64,000 nucleotides of DNA from Porodaedalea pini (taxonomy: Eukaryota > Basidiomycota > Agaricomycetes > Hymenochaetales > Hymenochaetaceae). The position numbers and the translations under genes were made by a program. This document shows, in pieces, positions 11,190 to 23,585 of the stretch. Location: positions 124,001 through 188,000 of the forward strand of contig NBAY01000058.1 of NCBI GenBank assembly GCA_002794775.1. The letters are read 5' to 3'. The notes beneath the pieces are model-generated. The model did no database searches and was not told where the DNA came from. It saw only the letters and a list, made by a program, of their open reading frames with translations. The first letter of the stretch is position 1, and each line of letters begins with the position of its first letter.

Positions 11190-14100
11190 CCCTCTCCTCA
11201 AGGTTGGGTGTCCTGACCAACCATGATCATGGTCATCGGGCTCGGTGTTGGCAAAGAGCAGACAGAGGTATTGTCAAGGGATTTCAAGTTTATGAGGTAC
11301 ACTAGGGTGTTTTCGATAGAATTCTGCAATTACCTCCTTTGTGTTCTCACCAAAATCCATCTCAGGCTGCCAAGTTGGTTCATTATAACTGACCCACTTA
11401 ACGAGGTACTGGAGCTTCCCTCGGTGTAGGCATGAGTCTAGAACCTCTTCAATCTCATACTCTTCCTCATTGTCAATGATGTTGGGTGGCGGTGGTGGTG
11501 GTTGTTTCTGGCTATCAAAGGATGGTTCAATGGCAGGTTTCAGCAGGGCCTCATTGAAGACAGGGTGGACCTTTTTCCATCACTTTGGGAGCTTGAGATT
11601 GTATGCACTTGCTCCTACCTTGTCAACAATATCAAAGGGACCGTACCACTTGTTGGCAAGCTTCTTCATTGGCGAATCTGTGCTGATGTTTCGCCTATCA
11701 AGGAAGACCTTGTCTCCAGCCTTGTATTCTACTGAAGTCCCAGCCATCCGGTCATGGTAGCACTTCATGTCCTCCGCTGCCTTGACCAGATTTTCCTTTG
11801 CGATGTGATGAGTCTCCTTGATGTGCTTTGCGAATTCTTCTGCTGACATGTTAGCAGATGAGGTTCATGTCATGTCGAAGCTTAGAGGATAATGTCCTGT
11901 ATTTGCATAGAAGGGGGACATCTTTGTCACTGAGTGTTTGTGGTTGTTGTATGCAAACTCTGTGAGTGAGAGCCAGTCCTTCCAGTCCAACTGTCGGTGG
12001 TTGACAAAGAACCATAGGTACTGTTCGAGTTCCTGATTAACATGTTCCATTTGCCCATCCATCTGTGGGTGATACACCATTGATGGGTTGCCTTTGATGT
12101 GCAGGAGTTTATACAGCTCCTTCATCATTGATGTGTTGAACTGCATGCCTCTGTTGTGGATGATTTTCTTCGGTAGGCCATGGAGGTGGAAGACATGGTC
12201 CCAGTACAATTGAGCCATGCCTTCTGCTGACATTTTAGTCATTATTGGGATTGCATGAATCTGCTTTGAGAATCTGTCCACAAAGACACAGATTGCATTA
12301 TGTCCCTTTGAGTCTGAGAGCTCTCCGATGAGATCAACTGTGATGATTTCCCAAGGGCCTTTGGGGACCGTGTTTGGATGCAGTGGTCTTGACCTCGATG
12401 CTCTCAGGGCCTTCATTCACTGACATCGGTCACATCCTTGAACATACGCTCTCATGTCTGAGAACATTGAGGCCCACCAGAAGTCACAACACACAAGTTC
12501 TACCATTTTCGACACCCCTAGATGTCCTGCCAAGATGGAGTCATGGAACTCTTGTAGCACTGATTCCTTTATTGTCAATGGAATGTATATCTTTCCTTTC
12601 ATTCACCACAGCCTGTCGACCTCCATCAGTCCTGTCAGCCTCTCTGACTCATTCTGCACCCTCTGCACTTCACCCACTCAGTCCATCACCTCATCATGTG
12701 ACATCCTCACTACCCCATGATTCAACCACTTCTCCTTGATGAACATGATGCCATCATTGTCATCCTTGCCTTTATCATATCCCGCCTTGTGTGACAGCAG
12801 GTCCACCTTGCCCATCATCTTTCCTGACTTGTGCTCGAGATGGAAGTCAAATTCCTTGAGCTCTGTTTGCTAGCAAGCTTGATGATAGCTCAGCTTCTGT
12901 ACTGACCTAAAGTACATGAGGTTGGTGTGGTCAGACCAGATCTCAATCTTGTGACAGGCCCTGAGGAGGTATTGTCACCATTCCTTGAGTGCCAAAATGA
13001 TTGCAAGCATCTCTTTGTTGTAGATCTCATAGTTTCATTCAGCGGGCAGTAGCACTTCTGACTGGTAGGTGATCACCCTCCACTTGCCTTCCTGCTTCTG
13101 CAACAACACACCTTCGAGTGCAAAGTTCAACGAGTCTGCCTCTACATGGAAAGGGCCCTTGTTGCTGGTGATTGCTAGGACTGGAGGTGAGCTGAGATGA
13201 TGCTTCAGCTCCTCGAACACTTCCTGCTGTTCAGTCTCCCATACCCAGTCCTTCTTTTCTATCAGTGACGTCAATGGTTGGACCACCTTGCTGTAGTCCT
13301 TGATAAACTGCTGCAACCAGTTGCCCATGCCGAGGAACTTTTGAAGTTCCTTGAGGTTGCATGGGGTGGACCAGCTAGCGATCACTTCTGTCTTCACTGG
13401 GTCAGCCTTCAGCTCGCCATTACCGATGATGTGACCGAGATATTTGACCTTGATGTCAAACTCGCATTTCTCCACTTTCAGGTAGAGGCCATTTTCTTGG
13501 AGGATCTGAAGTACACATCTTGATGTCTCTATGTGCTCCTTGATGGTTTCTGAGAGGATCAGGATGTCATCGAGGTAAACAATGATCAGGTTCACATAGA
13601 TCAGGTCCTTGAAGATGTGGTTGACGAATGCCTGGAATGTCACCAGCATGTTGCAGAGACCGAAGAACATCACTGTCAGTTCGAAAAGACCCATGTTCAT
13701 GCAGAAAGCTGCCTTCCACTTGTCACCTTCATGGATCTGGATGTTGTAATATCCCCATCATAAGTCAAGCTTCATGATGAACTTTGCTTTCTTGACCTTG
13801 TCGACTAGTTCGTTGATGAGGGGGAGAGGGTACTTGTTCTTTATAGTGCCCTCATTGAGTTTCCGATAATCCTGGATCGGCCATAAGGACTTGTCAGCCT
13901 TCTTGATGAAGAAGAAGGGCGACACCATTGGTGAGATTGACTTTTGTATGTGGCCTGACTTCAAATTCTCCTCAAGGAAATCCTTCAGTGACTGCTGTTC
14001 CATCAGCATCAATGGATAGATTTTACAGTCACTAGGTTTGAAGTCAGGTTTCAGATCAATGACATGGTCCCAGGGGCAGTGTTCTGGTAGCTTCTCAAAT

Positions 14101-14698
14101 CCCTTCTCTGAGAAGACATTGGCATAGTCATCGAGATATGCAGGCCAGGACACCTTGTCCATTCACACCTCTTACACCCTCTTCATCTCTTCCACCTCAC
14201 TCTCCTTTATCACGCATTCGGTCAGGCAGCAGGTGAATTCAATTGAACTCACTGACCAGCTGATCTCTGGGTTGTGTCACCGAAGCCAGTCATATCCTAG
14301 GAAGATGTTTGATGACGCTAATGATGTTACAGCAAGGATGATCCTCTCCTTGTGATGGCCAATCATGAGCTCGACATTGACATATTCCTTGATTAATCCA
14401 GCCTCATTGTGTATGCCATCAGCATTGAGCACTGTGAGGGGTCTGATATAGCGCTTGGTCTCCAACCTGTATCATTTGACAAACCCTACATTGATACATG
14501 ATCCTGTGCACCCCGAATCTACAAGGGCATGTGCATCCACCTCCTTCATTTCACCCTCCACTCTATGCCTGATGTTCAGGAGGAGGTCCAGCTGGTGTCC
14601 ACTAGTTCCCCTCATAAACAGTTGCTCGTAGTCCTCATTTTTGTTCACACCGGTGGGGACTTCATAATCGGAAAAGTCATTGACGTCAATTGCATCTA
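11190..14698 (-). pseudogene. E1 pol: protease, RT, RNase H, integrase, chromodomain region
   Basis: Reading down the minus strand from 14698: protease with ALVDSGCTGSC (about 14510), reverse transcriptase with YLDDIL (about 13570), RNase H region, zinc-binding integrase start (about 12500), DDE core (VDLIGEL at about 12330, HNRGMQF), GKVFLD/WYGPF C-terminal segment (about 11650) and a degraded chromodomain region next to the LTR. Stops replace several Trp and Arg codons, consistent with TGG or CGA decay. The frame is not colinear to the end. Confidence 0.85.
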
Positions 14699-15124
14699 TG
14701 TTAGGTGGGAGTCTGGGAGACGACTCGGACTGGGCAGTCCTTGGCTGACTGTCATCTGGGATGTGCTTTACTCGAGCAGGGACTTGGGACACGCTGTACT
14801 CAGGCTAGGTCGTTGCAGAGGTAAGAGGATCAATACAGGTCTAAACTAATACAATGGGGACGAGTCTCACCTAGGTTGTTGCAGAGGTAAGAGGAAAAGC
14901 AGAACAAGGAGTTCATGCGATTCCTGAGACCTTATATAGCGATGACCATGAGACTATATTATCTAATGTTACATAACAAGTGGGAATGGAACAAATGAAG
15001 GTCATGTGAAGGGAGTGTGGGAAATGGTTGGAAAGGTGATTAATTATAATGAGAAGGGGCGATTTGAAAGAAAGGAAATGGTAAAAGGGAAAATAAAAGA
15101 AAAGGGGAAGTTCGAGTCCTAACA
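14699..15124 (-). repeat. E3 3' LTR
   Basis: TGTTAG...CTAACA, 426 bp, adjoining a polypurine tract (AGGGGGG on the minus strand). It differs from its partner at 20612 mainly at former CpG sites. Confidence 0.9.
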
Positions 15125-18100
15125 TTACCCCCCCCTCAAGGCTGGGCGTCCCGACCAGCCATGATCGTGATCGTCAGGCTCAGTGTTGATGAAGAGCAGA
15201 TGGAGTCATTGACAAGGGATGTCAAGTTTCCAAGGTGCACTGGGATGTTTGCAATAGAACTCAGTGATCACCTCCTTTGCGTTCTCACCAAAGTCCGTAT
15301 TGGGCTGCCAAGTCAGTTTGTTGTAGCTGACCCACTTGACAAGGTACTGTAGTTTCCCTCAGTGCAGATGTGAGTCTAGGACTTCCTTGAGTTCGTACTC
15401 CTCCTCGTTGTCAACAATGTCTGGTGGCAGCGGCGGCAGTTGCTTCTGGCTTTCAAAGGATGGCTTGACGGTGGGTTTCAACAGGGCTTCATTGAAGATG
15501 GGGTGGACCTTTTTCCATTGTTTCGGGAGCTTGAGCTTGTATGCGCTTGCTCCCACCTTGTCTACGATGTCAAAGGGGCCGTACCACTTGTCTGCGAGTT
15601 TCTTCGTTGGCGAGTCCGTACTTATGTTCTGCCCATCAAGGAAGACCTTGTCTCCAGCCTTATATTCCACCAAAGTCCCTGCCATCCGGTTGTGGTAGTG
15701 CTTCATGTCTTCTGCCGCTTTGACCAGATTGTCCTTCGCGACGCGATGAGTCTCCTTGATGTGCTTCACGAATTCTTCCGCTGACATGTTAGCAGATGAG
15801 GCTCACGTTGTATTGAAGCTCAAAGGGTGACGTCCTGTATTTGCATAGAAGGGGGACATTTTCATCGCTGAGTGTTTGCGGTTGTTGTATGCAAACTCTG
15901 CGAGGGGGATCCAGTCCTTCCAGTCCAATTGTCGATGGTTAACGAAGAGTCAAAGGTACTGTTTGAGCTCTTGGTTAACGCATTCCATTTGACCATCTGT
16001 CTGTGGATGGTACGCTGTTGACAGATTGCCTTCAATGTGCAGGAGTTTGTACAGCTCCTTTATCATTGACACATTGAACTGCATGCCTCGGTCGTGGATG
16101 ATCTTTTTTGGTAGGCCATGGAGACGGAAGATGTGGTCGTGGTATAACTGAGCCATGCCTTCTGCTGATAACTTTGTCATTGTCGAGATCATGTGCATCT
16201 GCTTTGAAAACCTGTCTACAAAGATGCAGATCATGTTGTGTCCCTTGGAGTCTGGGAGCTCTCCAATTAGGTCGACCATGACGATTTCCCAAGGGCCTTC
16301 AGGGACGGCGTTTGGATGGAGTGGTCTTGACCTCGATGTTCTTAAGGCTTTTGTCTGTTGACAATGGTCACATCCCTGGACGCATGCCCGGACGTCAGAA
16401 AACATTGACGCCCACCAGAATTCGCGACAGATGAGCTCTACTGTCTTCGATGCTCCTGGATGACCAGCCAGGACTGAGTCATGGCACTCCCATAACACGG
16501 CCTCCTTCATCGTTGATGGAATGTACACCTTGCATTTCATTTGCCACAACCCATCAACTTTCGTCATGTTCGCTGGCCTCTCTGACTTGTCCTGCGCCCT
16601 CTGCACTTCACCTACTCGTTCCACCACCTCGTTGCGTGATGTCCGCACTACTCCATGGTTCAGCCACTTGTCCTTGATGAACACGACGCCGTCATTGTCA
16701 TCCTTGCCCTGATTATACCCGCCATGCATGATAGCAGGTCGGCCTTGCCCATCGTCTTCCCCGACTTGTGTTTGAGGTGGAAGTTGAACTCTTTGAGTTC
16801 AGTCCGCCAGCAAGCTTGATGATAGCTCAGCTTCTGTGCTGACTTGAAGTAGGTGAGGTTGGAATGATCGGACCAGATTTCGATCTTGTGGCAAGTGCCG
16901 AGGAGGTATTGCTGCCATTCCTTGAGTGCCGAAATGATCGTGAGCATCTCCTTGTCGTAGATCTCGTAGTTTCGTTCTGCCAGTTCGAGCGCTTCTGACC
17001 TGTAGGCAATCACCCTCCACTTGCCTTCCTGCTTCTGCAACAACATGCTGCCTAGTGCAAAGTTCGACGAGTCCACCTCTACACAGAAAGGGCCCTCGTC
17101 ATTGGCAATGGCTAGGACTGGAGGTGAACAGAGATGTCGTCTCAGCTCCTTGAATGCTTCCCGCTGTTTGGTCTCCCATACCCAGTCCTTCTTTCCCGTG
17201 AGCAACGTTAGCAGTTGGACTACCTTACTGTAGTCCTTGATGAAACATCGCAGCCAGTTTCCCATGCCGAGGAACTGTTGCAGCTCCTTGAGGTTTTGCA
17301 GGACAGGCCAGTTCGCAATCGCCTCCATCTTTGCCAGGTCAGCCCTGATCTCACCATTGCCGATGATGTGGCCGAGGTATTTGATGACTTTAGCATTGAA
17401 CTCACATTTCTCCGGCTTCAGGTACAGACCATTCTCTCAAAGGATCTGGAGGACACGCCTCGACGTGTTGATATGTTCCTCGATGGTTTCGGAGAGGATC
17501 AAGATGTCATTGAGGTATACGATGATCAAGTTAGCATAGATCAGATCCTTGAAGATATGGTTGATGAACGCCTGGAACGTTGCTGGTGCGTTACAGAGAC
17601 CAAAGAACATCACCGTTGGTTCGAAAAGGCCCATGTTAGTGTGGAATGCTGCCTTCCACTCATCACCTTCGTGGATCCAGATGTTGTAGTACCCCCAGCA
17701 AAGGTCAAGCTTAGTGATGTACTTTGCTTTCTTGACCTTGTCGACAAGTTCGTCGATGAGAGGAAGGGGATACTTGTTCTTGATTGTACCATTATTGAGC
17801 TTACGGTAATCCTGGATTGGGCGTAGCAATTTGTCGGCCTTCTTGATGAAGAAGAAGGGTGATGCCATGGGCGATATTGATCATCGGATACGACCAGACT
17901 TCAAGTTCTCGTCAAGAAAGTCCTTTAGCAATTGTTTCTCCGTCGGCATGAGCGGATAGATCTTGCAATCACTAGGTTTGAAGTCGGGTTTCAAGTCGAT
18001 GACGTGGTCCCAGGGTCGATGTTCTGGCAGCTTTTCGAAGCCTTTCTCGCTGAAGATGTTGGCATAGTCGTTGAGGTATGCAGGCCAGGACGCCTTGTCC

Positions 18101-18702
18101 ATTCGCACCTCTCTCACCCTCCTCATCTCTTCCATGACTTTCTCCACCTTCCGCATGTCTTCTTCCACAACCTTCTTGATCGTGCATTCGCTTGGACAGT
18201 GGGTGAAGTTGAGTGTACCCGTCTTCCAGTCGACCTCCAGGTTGTGACGTCGAAGCCAGTCGTACCCTAGGAAGATGTTTGATGACGCCAGTGAGGTCAC
18301 TGCAAGGACAATCTGTTCCTTATGGTGACCGATTGTAAGTTCAATGTTGACGTACTCCTCGATCAACCTGGCCTCGTTGTGCGTGCCGTCGGCGTTGAGC
18401 ACTGCGAGGGGTCAGATGTAACACTTCATCTCCAACCCATACCGTTCGACGAACCTCACGTCAATGCATGATCCTGTACACCCCAAGTCCACAAGGGCAT
18501 GCGCATCCACCTCTCTCACTTCGCCGACTACGCTGTGTCTGACGTTCAGGAGAAGGTCCAGCTGGCGTCCGCCAGTTCCTCTCATGAACAACTGCTCATA
18601 TTCTTCATTTTCGTTAACACCGGTGGGGACTTCGTAATCGGGAAAACCATCGATGTTGTTCGCATCTACGTATTGTACAGATGGTTGGTTATATTTTAGC
18701 AA
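15125..18702 (-). pseudogene. E3 pol polyprotein, broken
   Basis: Order on the minus strand: protease (ALVDLGCTGSC, with DLG in place of the catalytic DSG/DTG, about 18500), reverse transcriptase (about 18100-17400), RNase H (about 17090-16740), integrase with HHCC zinc finger (about 16470-16370), DDE core (about 16290-15960) and C-terminal WYGPFDIVDKVG segment (about 15570). A partial chromodomain-like region (EEYELKEVLDSHL then LQYLVKWVSYN) adjoins the LTR. The RT catalytic box reads YLNDI, a G-to-A change at the second Asp position. Frame breaks occur at about 16730 and stops at about 17880, 17440, 15950 and 15830. It cannot make a full polyprotein. Confidence 0.9.
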
Positions 18703-18749
18703 ATCCAGATTTGAAGCCCCTTGTTCCTCTCGGTCAGTCGCCCCGATGG

Positions 18750-19820
18750 CTATGCCTGACCACTTGCAAAACCCTGCGAGTCGACGACCTCTTCGTCATG
18801 ACCTTCTTCTTCCACATAGTCCTCCATCGTTGACCTCTGAGTGTCCACAACTTCCTCGAAGGCCAATTCCTTCATCGCGCCGAGCTCATCGGCAAGGAGG
18901 CGACGCTCGCCTGGCACCATTAGTTCCAGCATACGCTGGATGATTGGCTTCCCCTGTGGGCACTTGTCCTTGAAGTGGCCCAGTCCGCCACAAATCCAGC
19001 ACACTCGCTTTCATTGCACCTTGTTCATCAAGACATCCATCGGTTGACCAGCGCCTCCAAAGGTAATGCTGGTAGCATCACATTTGTCAGTGTGAGGGGT
19101 TGCTAGTTGATGGCGAGCCGGTGGCGCTTGTTGTTGCGGGCAAGGTGGAGGTAGGAAGGCGCAGCCTCGTTGTATGGTGCAGATCTGCTGTTCACCATGG
19201 TCTATCTCAATCGCCTTGTTCTTCCAGTCTTCGTACTTCATCGGGACCGGCATCGACCTCAGAACTCCACGGACCACCTCAATGTTCATGGCTCGCTTGA
19301 GACAATCGCAGATCATGCTGTCGTCCTTCAAGTCAGCCTGCTTGATGATGACATCAAACTTCTGGAAGAACTCGTCTGCAGTGAGGTCCTTCTGAACCTT
19401 CTCTCGGAATTCCTTCAGCACTTTCTCTTTACGATTTGGGTCATCGAACAAGGCGTCAAGTCGTTCTTGGAATCGCTCCCAGCTGTTGGTGAAGGTGACA
19501 ATTCCCAACGTTGTCGACTCCTCGATGTAGTTCTGTGCCCATGTTGCCGCATTACCACCCTTCAGGTAGGAGAGAGCTACATAAATCTTGCTCTTGGATG
19601 TGGGATATCGGCTTGGGTTTGCAGATACGAAAAGGAGGACTTCGCATCTGAAGTCGAGGTAATCATCGCCACCAGTGAATTCACGTGGTTGGGTGATGTC
19701 GATGTTGGAGGGGGAGGCAGTACCTCGGCCAACCGGAGTATTGGCAGCTTGTGCGGTGAAGGCACTTGTGACGATCGCCACAATCTGCTCCATCTGTCTT
19801 TCACTAAACGTTGACGACAT
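18750..19820 (-). pseudogene. E3 gag with CCHC zinc knuckle
   Basis: Begins MSSTFSERQMEQIVAIV at 19820. It has the retrotransposon gag core (DYLDFRCEVLLFV, SYLKGGNAATWAQNY, ERFQERLDALFDD) and then the knuckle CWICGGLGHFKDKC (about 18990), ending in an acidic tail at about 18750. A single stop at about 19011 splits the knuckle region from the capsid region. Gag forms the particle and binds element RNA. It is otherwise the most complete gag of this family in the window. Confidence 0.85.
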
Positions 19821-20611
19821 GGCTCTTTCGGGTGTCAGTGTTTGTGGTTCTGGAGGAGTAAGTGGCGATGGACTTCATTGCATCTCTCTGAATGGTCCTG
19901 GGACAAGAGGGAGAGTGGTTGACGTCGAGAGCAACAGCGAGAGTGGGGTCGTGGAGTCTGGCGAGGCCGGCGACCACTTTAACTTTCTTCCTCCTTCGAG
20001 CATCGAGTACCACAATCCTTTCTCGGCATGCCACCAGATAATATACTCAATGCCTGTTTGGGTGACGGTGAACCAGGAGCAACGTTCCTCATTGTACCAG
20101 GATCGAGGCAGGAGAGCACGATGTTGTTCCTCGTTGATATCTATGTTGACGATGGAGGAGGGACAGGGATCGGATGTGTGTTCGATCTGGGGTTACGCCA
20201 ACGATGAGCGGGTTCATTGGCAAAGTTGATGATAAGACGGAAAGATGCAGCAGAGATAACAATTGACAACGACATCGACGATTGTACATGCAGTGTCACC
20301 CACGTCCAAGTCAGGTGCGATCTCCACCAAAGGCTGATGTGTAGAGCCAGGGTGGGAGAGGGTTTCCCAATCGGGGTGTCAACTCCTCCAAGGTCAAGTT
20401 GACGTCCAAATGCGGTAAGGGTCGGGAAAAGTCAGTTGAATCAGTTATGTAATACACAAACGTCTGACAACGTCTGGGCAGGGTTGAGGGTTATCGTTTA
20501 GGGGGTTTACACGTCAAGTCATTTGAGGGGAGCGCTCCTCTAGACCGAGTGAAGGCGAGTCAGCAGCGACAATGTATGCTGGGGATGAGCCCAGGTGGGG
20601 TTCTGCTTTTA
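19821..20611 (-). other. E3 leader and PBS
   Basis: Leader between 5' LTR and the main gag frame. The 11-nt PBS AAAAGCAGAAC (minus strand) begins one base from the LTR and is complementary to GTTCTGCTTTT inside the LTR. Parts of the leader (about 20290-19830) read as an N-terminal gag extension in E2. Confidence 0.7.
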
Positions 20612-21037
20612 TGTTAGGCGGGAGTCTGGGAGACGACTCGGACTGGGCAGTCCTTGGCTGACTGTCATCTGGGATGTGCTTTACTCGAGCAGGGACTCGG
20701 GACATGCTGTACTCAGGCTAGGTCATCGTGGAGGTAAGAGGATCAATACAGGTCTAAACTAATACAATGGGGACGAGTCTCACCTAGGTCGTCACGGAGG
20801 TAAGAGGAAAAGCAGAACAAGGAGTTCATGCGATTCCTGAGACCTTATATAGCAACAACCATGAGACTATATTATCTAATGTTACATAATGAGCGGGAAT
20901 GGAACAAATGAAGGTCATGTGAAGGGAGTGTGGGAAATGGTTGGAAAGGTGATTAATTATAACGAGAAGGGGTGATTTGAAAGAAAGGAAATGGTAAAAG
21001 GGAAAATAAAAGAAAAGGGGAAGTTCAAGTCCTAACA
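20612..21037 (-). repeat. E3 5' LTR
   Basis: 426 bp with TG...CA ends and a minus-strand TATATAAGG box. The GTTCTGCTTTT motif lies about 33 nt downstream of the box. Confidence 0.9.
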
Positions 21038-21792
21038 ATCTAGGTATTGTACAGACAGTTGACTATATTTTATCAAGTCCAGATTTGAAGTCCCTTGTTC
21101 TTCTTGGTCAGTCACCCCAATGGCTATGCCTAACCACTCGCAAAATCCTGTGAGTTGACAACCTCTTCATCATTGTCTTCCTCCTCTACATAGTCCTCCA
21201 CAGTTGACCTTCGAGTGTCTATGACTTCCTCAAATGCCAATTCCTTCATCACACCCAGCTTGTTGGTGAGGAGGCGACGTTCACCTGGCACCATCATCTG
21301 CAGCATGCATTGCACGATCATCTTCCCCTGCAGGCACTTGTCTTTAAAGTGACCCAGCTGGCCACAGATCCAGCACACCCGTCATTGTTGCACCTCATTC
21401 ATCAAGACATCCATCAGCTGGCCAGCACCTCCAAAAGTGACTCTAGTCACATCGCACTTATCAGCATGCGGGGCTGCAATTGGACGGCAAGCTGGCAGTG
21501 CCTGCAGTTGTTGTGGGCGAGGAGGGGGTGGAAACGTGCAGCCCCATTGGATCACACAGATCTGTTGTTCACCGTGATTGATCTTGATGGCTTTCTTCTT
21601 CCAGTCGTCGTACATTGTTGGGACTGGCGTCAACCTCAACACTCCACAAACCACCTCAATGTTCATCGCATGCTTCAGGTGGTCGCAGATGATGACATTG
21701 TCTGTTAGACCCACCATTGTAATGATCACATTGAGCTTCTGGAAGAACTTGTTGGCTGTGAGGTCCTTCTAGACCTTGGTTCAGAACTCTGC
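21038..21792 (-). pseudogene. E1 gag, 3' portion
   Basis: Homologous to E3 gag from about residue 140 to the end, including the knuckle CWICGQLGHFKDKC (about 21370). It is cut at 21792 by insertion of E4 and continues at 35434. Stops interrupt the frame. Confidence 0.8.
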
Positions 21793-22640
21793 TGTAGGGG
21801 TGCAGACTCTTCTAATCCGAAGGGTGATCTGGGCTAACACTTGTGTTCGACCCAAGGGGGACTGCGATGACTTGGTATATCGAGAGGGACAACCTAAGTA
21901 GAGCGAGGTTCGAGATATGAAGGCTCGGCGATATGGATATCTGTGGGATTCCAATTGGACCAAGACTCGGGTGGGTAGAGTCGGCACTTTAGACAGCGGC
22001 CGAGGGCGTTCGGAGAGTGACTGGCGGAGAGTCAAGAGTTTAATAATGGAGTTGGCAGTTATTGTTTCAAGAGTCAGGAGTAGAGTCGGCAGTTACTGTA
22101 TCAGAGTGAGAGTCGGGCAAATAGTGCGTAGAACTGCATGTAGTAGATTGCAGCTGTATGGAGGTAGAGGGGTACTGTCTATCTCTCTCCTGTTTTTATC
22201 TGTATGGGCTACCGTGACTTTATACTAAACTAATGCAGAGAAAGCAGTGCAAGACTCGGCCAAGTCTGTGTGAATGGATGTGAAGGTGAGTTGGTGATCG
22301 GCCTGTGCACATCATGCAGCCGATCGTCACGGATTGATGTGATAGTGCCTAACCTGCTCTCTCGTCTCCCACCACTGCACAACCATATCCCACGTCCTTG
22401 TCCTACTTGCCTAATTCCTTCCACCTGTGCCCGTGAGAGTCAGTTGTCCATGTGCTGATCGAGTTTGTATGACCTCCGTCCATCTGATCGTGTCCATACC
22501 AAGAGTTGTAATAAAGAGTCGGCTGCCGATGATGAATGAATAAATGGTAATGCTCGGCGGCCGGTAATGGGAGTCAAAGGTGTAGTGTAAATGAAGGGAG
22601 AAAGACTTGGCCGGCGCATAGGTGATGGTTAATCGCTACA
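21793..22640 (-). repeat. E4 3' LTR
   Basis: 848 bp, same length as the partner at 34586. Differences between the two are almost all C/T or G/A at CpG-derived positions. Confidence 0.9.
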
Positions 22641-22744
22641 TCTCCTGGGGGGCCAGAAAAAGGTGTTTGCGGTGTACATGAGAAGTGGTTGAGTTGGAAA
22701 TTAAAGAAAGTGTAATGGGCAAGGTTTGGTGCATTCTGTGGTTT

Positions 22745-23274
22745 TTAATGGTGTGAAGAAGAAGAAGGAGAAGTTGAAGGTTCACCAATCAATGCCGAAA
22801 TCGCACCCTGGAGTTTCGTGATATGCGCTATTTGCTGTGTGACCGTGTCACGGAGGTTCTTGAGTTGGACTGACGGGGCTGGGTGGTGTATGCTTGTCTG
22901 TAGGTCCAGGTGCCATGGGATAATTGTGATCCAGATCAGGTTGTGTGTCACCGCTGAACGTAGACGCTGGTTGACTGGGAGTTCCAGCCCTTGATTGACG
23001 ACATACTTGGTGTGGTTATTGATCAGGGTCAGTCGGGGTCGGTACTGGACATCAATCGCCATGTACAGGTGCAGGAAGAACTCGTGCACCTTCATGCCAG
23101 GCTCGGCGATCGAGCACCAGAAGCGCTGGTGAGATCTGGAGTGGTGTAGGATGTCCTCGAGAGTGGCCTGACATGAGTGATGGTGTGCGACGGCGAGCGT
23201 GAATGATATTGACCAGTTGTGGACCCCTCGTATGTCATCTGGGCACAGGATTCGGTTGTCATAGAAAGACTCAG
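22745..23274 (-). CDS. E4 accessory ORF 3 (minus strand)
   Basis: No known family. The frame is open from an AG acceptor-like site near 23274, giving SFYDNRILCPDDIRGVHNWS, through EDILHHSRSHQRFWCSIAEP and MKVHEFFLHLYMAIDVQYRP, to a short Ser-rich end with stop near 22745. No upstream ATG is in frame directly before it, so it is probably a downstream exon. It lies next to the polypurine tract in the sense orientation of the element. Function unknown. Confidence 0.45.
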
Positions 23275-23585
23275 CGCTGGTTCAGTCTGAGCGCATGGTC
23301 GGTGAAGGGTAGAAGTGAAGAAGGACAAAGTTGAATTATTCAAGAGGGGGATATCGTAGAGCAGATGATTCTGAATGAACGAAAAGGAGGGGGTATTTTA
23401 TAGAGACTCGGGGTTATTAGGTAGTGCGATGTTTGGTGTAAAAAAAAGTTTTGGCGGAGAGAAAGTAAAATTAGAGAGGGTCGGTGTTTGTTGTCATTCA
23501 AAAATGGGGTTCTTTGTTATTAAGAGAAATGGAGGGGTACTCTATTTTGCCTAATGTAACACGAGGCGATTGAGTCAGGGGGGTT

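Larger units (their letters stand above)
14699..21037 (-). mobile_element. E3, Ty3/gypsy chromovirus nested in E1
   Basis: Two 426-bp LTRs (14699-15124 and 20612-21037) enclose gag and pol on the minus strand. The flanking 5-bp duplication ATCTA (14694-14698 and 21038-21042) shows insertion into E1. It is the best preserved of the three chromoviruses, but pol carries a few stops, a frameshift and a YLNDI in place of YLDDI. Confidence 0.92.

Noticed and set aside
21793..22640. Plus-strand frames in the E4 LTRs as genes
   Set aside because: The same frames occur in both LTR copies with no domain and no support beyond openness; they are LTR sequence.
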